Shown: positions 1-5,864, counted from the first letter of the stretch. The stretch: 6,370 bases of DNA from Gammaproteobacteria bacterium (GCA_003972845.1 QOAV01000233.1:1-6370); one strand, 5' to 3'. The notes: generated by a model from the sequence alone, not told the origin. Numbers and translations: made by a program.

Positions 1-358
1 GGCCCGGATAAACCGGCTTGTTTTTCAGTTTCAGCGGCCTGCTGCAACCCTTGTCAAAGGCTTTGTTGTTCCAGCAGACCTGATACTCGCCCGGCTGCAG
101 GCGCGAAAAGCGGTAATGGCCGTCTTTTGTCACCGTGGTCTCGGCGACCACTTTATGCGTGTTGTTGTTGACCAGAGTCACCGCTGTGCCGGGTACACCG
201 AGGCGGCGCACGGTTTTACCGTCTTTGCTCAGAAACTCACCCACCAGCTGGCCCGAAATGCTCGCGCCTCTGGGCAGATCCCGCAGGCTTTTCAGCTCCT
301 CCGCCAGCAGCGGTGTGGCTGCCAGGAGTAAAACTGCTGTCAATATCTTCTTTTTCAT
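1..358 (-). CDS. Secreted carboxypeptidase-regulatory-like (transthyretin-fold) domain protein, C-terminus cut by window edge
   Basis: The reverse strand reads 119 codons without a stop from an ATG at 358-356 to the left edge, so only the N-terminal part is present. An AAGGAG ribosome binding site lies at 371-366, seven bases before the start, which fixes the start well. Residues 1-19 look like a Sec signal peptide: KKK after Met, a hydrophobic core ILTAVLLLAATPLL, and likely cleavage after Ala19, giving an exported mature protein starting EELKSLRD. Residues 33-95 fit a beta-sandwich of the carboxypeptidase-regulatory/SdrD-B type: a GQLVG strand, then PGTAVTLVNN, then the diagnostic turn DGHYRFSRLQPGEYQV (79-94). 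Cys95 and Cys104 could form a disulfide in the periplasm. Such domains are usually structural or carbohydrate-facing modules and are not catalytic. The role of this protein is unknown, and more domains may lie beyond the edge. The gene is downstream of the aminotransferase on the same strand but about 450 bp away, so it is probably transcribed separately. Confidence 0.85.
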   Translation of the reverse strand, partial: MKKKILTAVLLLAATPLLAEELKSLRDLPRGASISGQLVGEFLSKDGKTVRRLGVPGTAVTLVNNNTHKVVAETTVTKDGHYRFSRLQPGEYQVCWNNKAFDKGCSRPLKLKNKPVYPG

Positions 359-413
359 GATCCATCTCCTTCTATCCGTATTGGGGGAGTAAAAGGCTAA
401 GGCATGACCGAAA

Positions 414-444
414 ATGCTTCTGTGATAACTCGCACAGAAAGCAT
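414..444. promoter_or_regulatory. CRP/FNR-type palindrome upstream of the secreted-protein gene
   Basis: ATGCTTCTGTG (414-424) and CACAGAAAGCAT (433-444) are reverse complements except for one extra base, separated by 8 bp. The centre, TGTGA-TAACTC-GCACA (421-436), differs from the CRP consensus TGTGA-N6-TCACA at one of ten fixed positions. On the minus strand a TATGAT -10-like hexamer lies at 448-443, so the palindrome would sit over the start of transcription, where a bound regulator would be expected to repress. It begins about 56 bp upstream of the ATG at 358. An alternative is a simple RNA hairpin in the 5' leader. The symmetry is directly visible; the regulator and the promoter are inferred. 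Confidence 0.4.
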
Positions 445-491
445 CATAAAAATCAAGTCAGAAGTAAGCGTCAGGGAAGTCGATGCAGGGC

Positions 492-516
492 AAAGGCCCG
501 CGCCCGCGGCTTTTTT
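492..516 (+). terminator. Possible weak intrinsic terminator or bulged hairpin
   Basis: A stem formed by AAAG-CC-GC on the left and GC-GG-CTTT on the right, with two bulged bases and a GCCC loop, runs into six T at 511-516. On the plus strand it has the form of an intrinsic terminator, but no plus-strand gene lies upstream of it in the window. It may be chance in GC-rich DNA, or the end of an unannotated transcript. The bulges weaken it. Confidence 0.25.
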
Positions 517-812
517 GTCGCCCCGGAAAACGGCTCAAGCCCGAAAATCTCCGGGTAGCCCGGTGCCGGGAACGAGCCGGAAAAATCAGTCTGGAAACCG
601 GGAGCCTGTCGGGTTTATGAGCATCTGCTGCGGAAGCCGGATTGGTATAGTGCGTCCCTGCGCCTTACCCCTTCGGGGCTGAAGCGGGTTGATTGCGCCT
701 ACGGGCGGGTACGGAAATTATGAGCCACTACAGTTGGTTTCTTGAAAGACAGTCTGTCAGGTTGTTTCTGTGCTGAATGTCTCCAGGCTGTCGCGATGCC
801 TGCAGGTTGATA

Positions 813-1985
813 TCAGTCGATTTTTGCTGCCTCCGGCAAGGCCGCGCCGGTATTGATATCCGCCCCCAAGCCAGCGAGCACGGTATCCAGCACGCCCAGG
901 CAATACATGACGTTTTTGCGGTTGCTGGCGTAGCCCATGATGCCGATGCGCCAGACTTTTCCGGCCAGTGCGCCGAGGCCAGCGCCGATTTCAAGGTTGT
1001 ATTCGTTGAGCAGCGCGCTGCGTACGGCGGCTTCGTCGACGCCGTCGGGGATGGAGACGGCGTTGAGTTGCGGCAGGCGGTCGCCTTCTTTGACGATGAA
1101 GGATAGCCCCATGGCTTCGATGCCAGCCTTGAGCATTTCGTGGTTTTTCCGGTGACGCGCCCAGGCGTTTTCCAGGCCTTCTTCCTGCAGCAGTACCAGT
1201 GCTTCATGCAAACCATATAATGTGTTGATGGGCGCGGTGTGGTGATAGGCGCGTGTGCCGCTGCCCCAGTAGCCGAGCAGCAGGTTGATGTCGAGGAACC
1301 AGCTCTGCACGGGTGTTTTGCGGGCTTTGACTCTCTCCAGCGCACGGTCGCTGAAGCTGACCGGCGACAGGCCGGGCGTGCAGGACAGGCATTTTTGCGT
1401 GCCGGAGTAGATGGCGTCGATTTCCCATTCGTCCACTTTCAGCGGCGAGCCGCCCAGGGAGGTGACCGCGTCAACGATGGTCAGGCAGTCATATTTGTGT
1501 GCGATTTTACACAGCGTTTCAGCGTCGGACATGGCTCCGGTGGAGGTTTCCGCATGCACGAAGGCGACGATACTGGCGTCCGGGTTGGCTTTCAGTGCGT
1601 CTTCCAGCGCATTGGGGTCCACCACGGTGCCCCAGTCGTTTTCCACCATGATGGCTTGTGCGCCAATGCGGGTGACATTTTCCTTCATGCGGCCGCCGAA
1701 GACGCCGTTCTGGCAAATGATGACCTTGTCGCCCGGCTCCACCAGATTGACGAAACAAAACTCCATGCCTGCTGATCCTGGCGCGGAAATGGTGAAAGTC
1801 GCTTCGTTTTTAGTCTGAAAGGCATATTGTGTCATGACCTTCACTTCGTCCATCATGCCGACGAATGCCGGGTCGAGGTGGCCGATGGTCGGGCGTGACA
1901 TGGCTTCGAGGATGCGCGGGTTGACGTCGGAGGGGCCGGGGCCCATGAGAATGCGAGCGGGCGGATGGAAGGATTGAATCGTCAT
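813..1985 (-). CDS. PLP-dependent alanine/serine--glyoxylate-type aminotransferase (class V)
   Basis: A 390-residue fold-type I pyridoxal-phosphate aminotransferase of class V. It resembles human alanine--glyoxylate aminotransferase (AGXT) along its whole length and has the family's usual size. Visible landmarks are MGPGPSDVNPRI (14-25, substrate loop), SAPGSAGME (68-75, cofactor phosphate region), HAETSTG (144-150), VDAVTSLGG (171-179) with Asp172 facing the pyridine nitrogen, YSGTQK (193-198) with Lys198 as the Schiff-base lysine, YHHT (247-250), and KVWRIGIMG (343-351) with Arg346 expected to hold the substrate carboxylate. It should transfer an amino group from alanine or serine to glyoxylate in the cytosol, forming glycine; the exact donor cannot be read from sequence. 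The ATG at 1985 is chosen because the family homology begins a few residues later; a longer in-frame extension upstream has no family match and overlaps the divergent gene. The ribosome binding site is weak (AGG about nine bases upstream). It is divergent from the ferredoxin gene. Confidence 0.92.
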   Translation of the reverse strand: MTIQSFHPPARILMGPGPSDVNPRILEAMSRPTIGHLDPAFVGMMDEVKVMTQYAFQTKNEATFTISAPGSAGMEFCFVNLVEPGDKVIICQNGVFGGRMKENVTRIGAQAIMVENDWGTVVDPNALEDALKANPDASIVAFVHAETSTGAMSDAETLCKIAHKYDCLTIVDAVTSLGGSPLKVDEWEIDAIYSGTQKCLSCTPGLSPVSFSDRALERVKARKTPVQSWFLDINLLLGYWGSGTRAYHHTAPINTLYGLHEALVLLQEEGLENAWARHRKNHEMLKAGIEAMGLSFIVKEGDRLPQLNAVSIPDGVDEAAVRSALLNEYNLEIGAGLGALAGKVWRIGIMGYASNRKNVMYCLGVLDTVLAGLGADINTGAALPEAAKID

Positions 1986-2090
1986 GTGTAACCTATATAT
2001 ATGCGTGAACAGAAAGGCGATAGGCTGCTTGCTTGTGGCGGCTGTGTCAATAGTGGGCATGAGGGAGATGAGTGAGACTATGGAGCTGGG
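1974..2090. promoter_or_regulatory. Divergent promoter region between aminotransferase and ferredoxin genes
   Basis: The 105 bp spacer 1986-2090, plus the first codons of the aminotransferase, must carry both promoters. For the plus strand, TTGAAT (1974-1979), a 16 bp spacer and TATATA (1996-2001) form a plausible but weak sigma70 promoter starting near 2008. For the minus strand a perfect TTGACA lies at 2048-2043, but the -10 at 17 bp spacing is poor (GCCTAT, 2025-2020). The AT run TATATATAT at 1994-2002 overlaps the aminotransferase ribosome binding zone, so the two transcription units could interfere with each other. No clear operator is seen. Confidence 0.3.
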
Positions 2091-2423
2091 ATGAGCGACG
2101 AGCAATACTATAAGCATCATGTTTTCTTCTGTCAGAACAAACGCGAAGGCAAGCCGTGTTGTGAAGAGTACGGCGCCAGCGCCATGCGCGAATATGTCAA
2201 GAAGAGAATGAAAGAAGCAGGGCTGGATGGCAAAGACTGCATCAGGATCAACCAGGCCGGCTGCCTTGGGCGCTGTGATGACGGGCCGGTTCTGGTGGTT
2301 TATCCCGAAGGCGTCTGGTATCACTATATAGACAAGACCGATGTGGATGAAATTATCGAAAAGCATCTGCTGGGCGGCGAAATCGTCGAACGACTGGTGT
2401 TGAAAGACAGCGACCTTTTATGA
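2091..2423 (+). CDS. Thioredoxin-like [2Fe-2S] ferredoxin family protein
   Basis: A 110-residue soluble protein of the thioredoxin-like [2Fe-2S] ferredoxin family, related to Shethna-type ferredoxins and the NuoE C-terminal domain. The strand-loop YKHHVFFCQNKREGKPCC (7-24) and the second motif AGCLGRCDDGP (56-66) supply the cluster ligands: Cys14, Cys23 (or Cys24), Cys58 and Cys62. VLVVYPEGVWYHYI (67-80) is the typical following strand pair. There is no signal peptide or membrane segment, so it should be a cytosolic electron carrier or a cluster-bearing accessory protein; its redox partner is unknown. The length matches stand-alone members of the family. The ATG at 2091 has a GGAG at 2082-2085, five bases upstream. 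It is transcribed away from the aminotransferase gene. No terminator is evident directly after its stop, so its transcript may run to the terminator at 2608-2636. Confidence 0.88.
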   Translation: MSDEQYYKHHVFFCQNKREGKPCCEEYGASAMREYVKKRMKEAGLDGKDCIRINQAGCLGRCDDGPVLVVYPEGVWYHYIDKTDVDEIIEKHLLGGEIVERLVLKDSDLL

Positions 2424-2471
2424 TTCGAAAAAAGGAATATAAGAGAACCCTAAAATTAGACAATTATTATA

Positions 2472-2499
2472 TTGACATGTAATTTTTAGCGCCTATAAT
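2472..2499 (+). promoter_or_regulatory. Consensus sigma70 promoter for the small RNA
   Basis: TTGACA (2472-2477) and TATAAT (2494-2499) both match the sigma70 consensus exactly, separated by 16 bp of AT-rich DNA and flanked upstream by an AT-rich stretch (about 2450-2471) that could act as an UP element. Transcription should start near 2506. It is by far the best promoter in the window, yet no protein gene begins within 500 bp downstream. Confidence 0.85.
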
Positions 2500-2505
2500 A
2501 GCTAC

Positions 2506-2636
2506 CAAGTTGAGAAGAAGGCTTCTTGGCAACAGACATTGTAGGTAAGCGTAGCGAGGTTTGATACGATTATCTGAAAGACTCCTCCATCCTCCTTTGG
2601 TGGTTTCGGCGTGGCTCCAAGCCACGCCTTTTTTTT
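2506..2636 (+). ncRNA. Candidate small regulatory RNA (about 131 nt), family not recognised
   Basis: The segment is bounded by a consensus promoter (2472-2499) and a strong intrinsic terminator (2608-2636), giving a transcript of about 131 nt. It contains no ATG on the plus strand, and the one short TTG frame near its start has no ribosome binding site, so it is probably noncoding. The 5' end can form a hairpin: CCAAG (2505-2509) with CTTGG (2525-2529), extended inside by AAG with CTT. The stretch 2582-2598 reads CTCCTCC-A-T-CCTCCTTT and is little paired apart from a possible three-base-pair CCA/TGG stem. It resembles the anti-Shine-Dalgarno end of 16S rRNA, a feature of several sRNA families that block ribosome binding sites. 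I could not match it to 6S RNA, SRP RNA, tmRNA or RNase P RNA. It might also serve as the 3' end of the ferredoxin mRNA. The start is predicted to within a few bases. Confidence 0.65.
2608..2636 (+). terminator. Strong intrinsic terminator of the small RNA
   Basis: A perfect 9 bp GC-rich stem, GGCGTGGCT (2608-2616) with AGCCACGCC (2620-2628), has a CCA loop and runs directly into eight T (2629-2636). It should end the small RNA and any read-through from the ferredoxin gene. Confidence 0.92.
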
Positions 2637-2664
2637 GCCTACAGGATGTAGGTACGCCGTGGGC

Positions 2665-2871
2665 GCATGGATGCGCTGGAACGGCGTTGCTGAGTTAATT
2701 CACTGAAGTAAAACACCCACACTTCATGGAAGGCCGGGAGCGGCGTTGCCGAGCTAGTTCACAGCGCCCAAAACCACCAGATAGATACAAATGGCCGGGA
2801 AGGACGTTGCCAAGTTAATTCACTAAAAACAACCAGGCCAATGCAAATGGCGCGATACGGCGTTCTCGACC
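2665..2871. repeat. Degenerate tandem repeat, period about 59 bp, about 3.5 copies
   Basis: A unit with a core like CGGCGTTGCCGAGTTAATTC recurs. Its CGTT anchor starts at 2685, 2744, 2805 and 2861, giving steps of 59, 61 and 56 bp. Copies 1 and 3 share AGTTAATTCACT exactly (2693-2704 and 2813-2824). Copy 2 has AGCTAGTTCAC at the same place, and copy 4 breaks down after CGGCGTTCTCGA. Each unit also carries an ATGG before the core and an AC-rich tail. In copy 2 CGGC-GTT-GCCG could form a small hairpin. The units differ enough that the array looks old. It lies between the small RNA terminator and the ribosomal protein operon and interrupts no gene. Function unknown. Confidence 0.75.
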
Positions 2872-3051
2872 TGCCGCCCCAATCCAACCCTGGTGTTTCC
2901 CCAAGCTTGCGCGCGCACAGGGCGAAGTCGCCAGCCCCAACAAACTTTTTGCAATCCAGCGCCAATTTCTTCTCAAACCGCCTTGCTACCGGCAAAGCGT
3001 TTTAGTACCATCCCGCCCCCTTGAAGTTCACGGTCATTGAGACTAGCTAAG
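2872..3051 (+). other. Upstream and leader region of rplM-rpsI
   Basis: No gene is supported here. A minus-strand frame at 2759-2995 crosses this stretch but has no ribosome binding site, and its C-terminal half is just the tandem repeat translated. A short palindrome, GGCGA-AG-TCGCC, sits at 2921-2932. The sequence just before rplM has no good Shine-Dalgarno motif, which is unusual for a highly expressed ribosomal protein gene. In E. coli, L13 is known to repress translation of its own operon through the leader; whether that holds here cannot be judged by eye. Confidence 0.5.
2983..3011 (+). promoter_or_regulatory. Candidate promoter of rplM-rpsI
   Basis: TTGCTA (2983-2988) and TACCAT (3006-3011) each match four of six sigma70 consensus positions, with an ideal 17 bp spacer. 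Transcription would start near 3018 and give a leader of about 34 nt. It is the best pair I can see upstream of rplM, but it is weak for a ribosomal protein operon. Confidence 0.35.
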
Positions 3052-3480
3052 ATGAAAACATACTCCGCCAAGCCGGGAGGCGTTGAACAGCAATGGTTTG
3101 TGGTTGATGCCGCAAACAGGCCTCTGGGTCGTATAGCAACCGAGATCGCTCGTCGTCTGCGTGGCAAGCACAAGCCTGAATATACGCCTCATATTGATAC
3201 CGGTGACTACATTATCGTCATCAATGCCGAAAAAGTGCATGTGTCCGGCGCTAAAGAGACCGACAAAATCTATTATCGCCATACCGGTTTCCCGGGTGGT
3301 TTGAAAGAAACTTCCCTGCAGAAAATGCGGGAAGACAAGCCGGAATGGATTATCGAGAAAGCCGTTAAGGGCATGTTGCCGAAGAACCCGCTGGGTCGCG
3401 CCATGTTCAAGAAACTGAAAGTCTTTGCTGGCGAAGACCACGCGCATCAGGCGCAGCAACCCCAAACTCTGGAATTGTAA
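3052..3480 (+). CDS. rplM: 50S ribosomal protein L13
   Basis: The product has 142 residues, the usual length for bacterial L13, an early-assembling protein of the large ribosomal subunit that binds 23S rRNA. The sequence follows the family throughout: MKTYSAKP at the start, [20 protein letters not shown] (15-34), [20 protein letters not shown] (36-55), [10 protein letters not shown] (74-83) and the signature [20 protein letters not shown] (103-122), ending with QQPQTLEL. The ATG at 3052 matches the conserved N-terminus; an in-frame TTG 15 bases upstream would add residues not seen in the family. The Shine-Dalgarno motif is poor. rpsI starts two bases after the stop codon, so the two are co-transcribed and probably translationally coupled. 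Confidence 0.98.
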   Translation: MKTYSAKPGGVEQQWFVVDAANRPLGRIATEIARRLRGKHKPEYTPHIDTGDYIIVINAEKVHVSGAKETDKIYYRHTGFPGGLKETSLQKMREDKPEWIIEKAVKGMLPKNPLGRAMFKKLKVFAGEDHAHQAQQPQTLEL

Positions 3481-3482
3481 CA

Positions 3483-3872
3483 ATGGCTGAAAAATACTAT
3501 AGCACTGGGCGTCGAAAGTCCTCCGTTGCTCGCGTTTACATGACGCCGGGTTCCGGCCAGGTGACGGTGAACAACAAGAGCCTCGACGATTTTTTCGGTC
3601 GCGAGACAGCGCGCATGGTTGTTAATCAGCCCATGGAGCTGCTGGATATGGTCGGTCGCTTTGATGTCAACGCCAATGTCCACGGCGGCGGCATGACCGG
3701 TCAGGCCGGCGCCATCCGCCTCGGTATCTCCCGTGCTTTGCTGGAATACGATGAAAGTCTGCGCAGCCCGCTGCGGCAAGCCGGCTTCCTGACTCGCGAT
3801 GCTCGCGAAGTCGAACGCAAGAAAGTCGGTCTGCACAAAGCGCGCAAGCGTCCCCAGTTCTCCAAGCGTTAA
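3483..3872 (+). CDS. rpsI: 30S ribosomal protein S9
   Basis: The product has 129 residues, a normal length for bacterial S9. This is a small-subunit head protein whose C-terminal tail reaches the P-site tRNA. Landmarks are [19 protein letters not shown] (5-23), the S9 signature [19 protein letters not shown] (68-86), the basic [20 protein letters not shown] (106-125) and the near-invariant end FSKR. The start lies two bases after the rplM stop. A GGA at 3471-3473, inside the last rplM codons, can serve as a weak ribosome binding site, so coupling to rplM translation is likely. The operon ends at a strong terminator about 30 bp downstream. Confidence 0.98.
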   Translation: MAEKYYSTGRRKSSVARVYMTPGSGQVTVNNKSLDDFFGRETARMVVNQPMELLDMVGRFDVNANVHGGGMTGQAGAIRLGISRALLEYDESLRSPLRQAGFLTRDAREVERKKVGLHKARKRPQFSKR

Positions 3873-3904
3873 TTGCAGTTTGGAAGCTGATGCTAGCTTC
3901 GCGG

Positions 3905-3931
3905 AAAAAGCGGCCATGGGCCGCTTTTTTT
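3905..3931 (+). terminator. Intrinsic terminator of rplM-rpsI
   Basis: AAAAAGCGGCC (3905-3915) pairs perfectly with GGCCGCTTTTT across an ATG loop, followed by T to 3931 (seven T in all). The A run on the left arm means it could also work on the reverse strand. A second stem, GAAGCT (3883-3888) with AGCTTC (3895-3900), stands just before it and may help stabilise the rpsI mRNA end. Confidence 0.93.
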
Positions 3932-3980
3932 ATGCTCGCTGTTAACCCGGAACCTGTGAATCTGATAACGTGTAACTATT

Positions 3981-5006
3981 ATGATTAAAACTGGCATCAT
4001 TGGCGGCACCGGTTATACCGGTGTCGAGCTGTTGAGAATTCTAGCGAAACACCCAGACGTAACGCTGTCGGTGATTACCTCGCGCAGTGAAGCGGGCCGG
4101 CCTGTGGCTGATTTGTTTGAAAACCTGCGCGGCCATGTGGATCTGGCTTTTTCCGAGCCGGATATCGGGGCATTGAAGGCGTGCGACGTGGTTTTCTCGG
4201 CAACGCCCAACGGCATCGCCATGACCATGGCGGATGAATTGCTGGATGCTGGCGTCAGGCTGATCGATCTGGCGGCTGATTTCCGCATCAGGGATCTGGC
4301 GGTGTGGGAAAAATGGTATGGCATGAAGCACGCCTGCCCCAAACGTGTGGCGCAAGCCGTGTATGGTCTGCCGGAAGTTAACCGCGCCGATATAGCGAAG
4401 GCCAGTCTGATCGCCAACCCCGGCTGTTATCCCACTGCCGTCACCTTGGGATTCATGCCGTTGCTGAAAGCCGGCCTGATCGATCCCGCCAGGCTTATTG
4501 CCGACGTGAAGTCGGGTGTCAGCGGCGCAGGTCGTGGGGCGAAAGTGTCGACTCTGTTTTCAGAAATGGGTGAAAGCTTTGCGGCCTATGCCGTGCCCGG
4601 GCATCGGCACCAGCCGGAAACGGCGCAAACGCTGGCCAGCATGACCAGCGGGGAGGTGGGGCTGACTTTTATTCCCCATCTGCTGCCCATGATTCGCGGT
4701 ATTCACGCCACGCTGTACGCCGATCTGACCGGCGAAGCCGATCTTCAGTCGTTGTACGAAGCCGCTTACGCGGAAGAGCCGTTTGTGGATGTGCTTCCGG
4801 CGGGTAGTCACCCGTCCACCCGTTCGGTGAAATCCGCCAACACGTGCCGGATTGCTGTTCATCAGCTGGATCAGCGCCGTGTGGTGATTCTGTCGGTGAT
4901 TGATAATCTGGTGAAGGGTGCTGCCGGTCAGGCGGTGCAAAACATGAATATCATGTTCGGGCTGGAAGAAACTCAGGCTCTGGATATGCTGGCGTTGATT
5001 CCTTAG
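3981..5006 (+). CDS. argC: N-acetyl-gamma-glutamyl-phosphate reductase
   Basis: The product has 341 residues, the usual length of the longer bacterial ArgC type. In arginine biosynthesis it reduces N-acetyl-gamma-glutamyl phosphate with NADPH to N-acetylglutamate semialdehyde in the cytosol. The Rossmann dinucleotide motif is [17 protein letters not shown] (5-21). ATPNGIAM (74-81) and [10 protein letters not shown] (94-103) follow, and the catalytic motif ANPGCYPTA (145-153) carries the active-site Cys149. [11 protein letters not shown] (178-188) and PGHRHQPE (206-213) supply conserved loop residues, including the active-site histidine. The ATG at 3981 gives exactly the family's normal N-terminus, MIKTGIIGG, although no clear Shine-Dalgarno motif precedes it. 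The gene follows the rpsI terminator, so it probably has its own promoter, which I could not identify in the 49 bp between. The next gene starts 11 bp after its stop. Confidence 0.97.
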   Translation: MIKTGIIGGTGYTGVELLRILAKHPDVTLSVITSRSEAGRPVADLFENLRGHVDLAFSEPDIGALKACDVVFSATPNGIAMTMADELLDAGVRLIDLAADFRIRDLAVWEKWYGMKHACPKRVAQAVYGLPEVNRADIAKASLIANPGCYPTAVTLGFMPLLKAGLIDPARLIADVKSGVSGAGRGAKVSTLFSEMGESFAAYAVPGHRHQPETAQTLASMTSGEVGLTFIPHLLPMIRGIHATLYADLTGEADLQSLYEAAYAEEPFVDVLPAGSHPSTRSVKSANTCRIAVHQLDQRRVVILSVIDNLVKGAAGQAVQNMNIMFGLEETQALDMLALIP

Positions 5007-5017
5007 GCTGCTGATTC

Positions 5018-5743
5018 ATGGAACGCGTCGTCATAAAAAAGGAGACGCCCACAGGCGTTAAGGTGTTCTACACCTTGCTGGGTCTGACTTTCTTCCTGAT
5101 CTCGGTGGGGGCGGCTTATTTTGCCGGTTCCTGGTTTTCCGCAGGCGGGCCTGTGGGTTCCCTCACCGGGGATCAGTTTCTGGCCAAGGAAAATTCGCGT
5201 TTGAGTGAGCAGGTGAAAACTCAAATGACCCAGCTGGCTGCGCTGCAGCAGGAACTGATCGCTGCAAAAAGCGAAATCGAATTGCAGAAGCTGACCAGCG
5301 AGGGCCTGAAAAAGGCGGTGGATGAAGAGATGCGGCGCCGCCTGTTGCTGGAAAAAGAACTGGGTTTTTACCGCAAAGTTTCCAGCAAGAAATCTGCAAA
5401 ATTCTTGTTGTCGAAAATATCTTTCAAAAAAGGCCAGAAGCCTGGCGAGTACCTGTATCAGTTCACCATACGCAAAGCCAAAAAAGACAGCGTGAAAGAT
5501 CATGGTGTGATCGAGCTTTCCATCATTGGCAAGCGCGGAGACGACAGGGAGACCATACGAATTCCGACTCCGGGCAGCGCGCCGCTGGAATACAATTTCA
5601 AATATTTCCAGGCATACGATGGCAAGGTGTCTGTGGGCGAAAACTTCCAGCCCGAAAAGTTGAAAGTTGCCATGGTGGACAAGGACAGCGGTAAAAGCGT
5701 ACTGAAAAAAACGTATACATGGGAGGACGTTTTCGCTGAGTAA
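5018..5743 (+). CDS. Single-pass membrane protein with periplasmic coiled coil (DUF6776-like)
   Basis: A 241-residue protein of unknown function. After a short basic cytoplasmic tail (MERVVIKKETPTGVK), residues 17-39 form one transmembrane helix (FYTLLGLTFFLISVGAAYF) with no signal-peptidase site, so it is likely anchored N-in with the rest in the periplasm. Residues about 53-118 are rich in E, K, L and Q and read as a coiled coil. Residues 119-241 are a predicted beta-rich globular domain containing KISFKKG, GEYLYQFTIRKA, GVIELSIIGKRG and YNFKYFQAYDG. From memory this architecture and its place after argC fit the proteobacterial family DUF6776; the name is not verified. There is no catalytic motif. 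It starts 11 bp after argC and is probably co-transcribed with it, without a strong ribosome binding site. The following bactofilin gene suggests a role in envelope organisation, which is inference from position only. Confidence 0.85.
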   Translation: MERVVIKKETPTGVKVFYTLLGLTFFLISVGAAYFAGSWFSAGGPVGSLTGDQFLAKENSRLSEQVKTQMTQLAALQQELIAAKSEIELQKLTSEGLKKAVDEEMRRRLLLEKELGFYRKVSSKKSAKFLLSKISFKKGQKPGEYLYQFTIRKAKKDSVKDHGVIELSIIGKRGDDRETIRIPTPGSAPLEYNFKYFQAYDGKVSVGENFQPEKLKVAMVDKDSGKSVLKKTYTWEDVFAE

Positions 5744-5864
5744 ACTGAGGTCCTGTGCTCCAAGTCTATGCCCTCGATTTTTTTGCAACAGCAACTATAG
5801 TTATTGATCCTGGCGCGGTATTCAACCAGTCTGCGCAGGAGCTTCATGTAACCGGGGTTAACCC

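Larger units (their letters stand above)
359..812. other. Gene-free, hairpin-rich intergenic region
   Basis: This stretch lies between two minus-strand genes and is the upstream region of the secreted-protein gene. I find no convincing protein gene. The longest plus-strand frame (404-682) has no ribosome binding site, no recognisable motif and a composition rich in P, R and S typical of chance translation. The DNA is GC-rich and dense in short inverted repeats. These include a CRP-like palindrome at 414-444, a bulged hairpin followed by six T at 492-516, CCGGG-TAG-CCCGG at 551-563, and a stem at 661-686 whose tip is CCCC-TTC-GGGG (668-678). The block at about 651-710 loosely resembles degenerate REP-type elements of betaproteobacteria, which end in TTGCGCC-CTACG-like arms, but the two arms here do not pair cleanly. 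I compared the region with cyclic-di-GMP and cobalamin riboswitches and could not match the conserved cores. Confidence 0.6.

Noticed and set aside
480..580. Cyclic-di-GMP (GEMM) riboswitch, suggested by GCAGGGCAAAGG and GGGTAGCCCGG
   Set aside because: The central conserved GACGCAAAGC segment is missing, no gene follows on the plus strand, and the stems do not lie at the right spacing.
404..682. Plus-strand frame of 92 codons in the left intergenic region
   Set aside because: No ribosome binding site, no known motif, low-complexity P/R/S-rich composition, and it runs through several hairpins; looks like chance translation of GC-rich DNA.
560..700. Cobalamin riboswitch, suggested by GCCGGGAACGAGCC and CGGAAGCCGG
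   Set aside because: No B12-box-like segment or GCCACTG core is present, and the orientation does not fit a downstream gene.
1239..1775. Long plus-strand frame inside the aminotransferase gene
   Set aside because: It is an antisense shadow of a gene with clear catalytic motifs, caused by GC-biased third positions.
1986..2366. 127-residue N-terminal extension of the aminotransferase (frame open to 2366)
   Set aside because: It is the antisense of the well-supported ferredoxin gene, has no family match, and the AGXT-like homology begins right after the ATG at 1985.
2759..2995. Minus-strand frame of 78 codons upstream of rplM
   Set aside because: No ribosome binding site before its ATG, and its second half is a translation of the tandem repeat; no recognisable domain.
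3037..3051. Upstream TTG start for rplM adding five residues
   Set aside because: Bacterial L13 proteins begin at MKTxSAKP, and the TTG has no ribosome binding site.
5003..5794. 263-codon minus-strand frame opposite the coiled-coil membrane protein gene
   Set aside because: Shadow of the plus-strand gene, which has a coherent architecture (membrane helix, coiled coil, beta domain) and sits in a conserved gene order.
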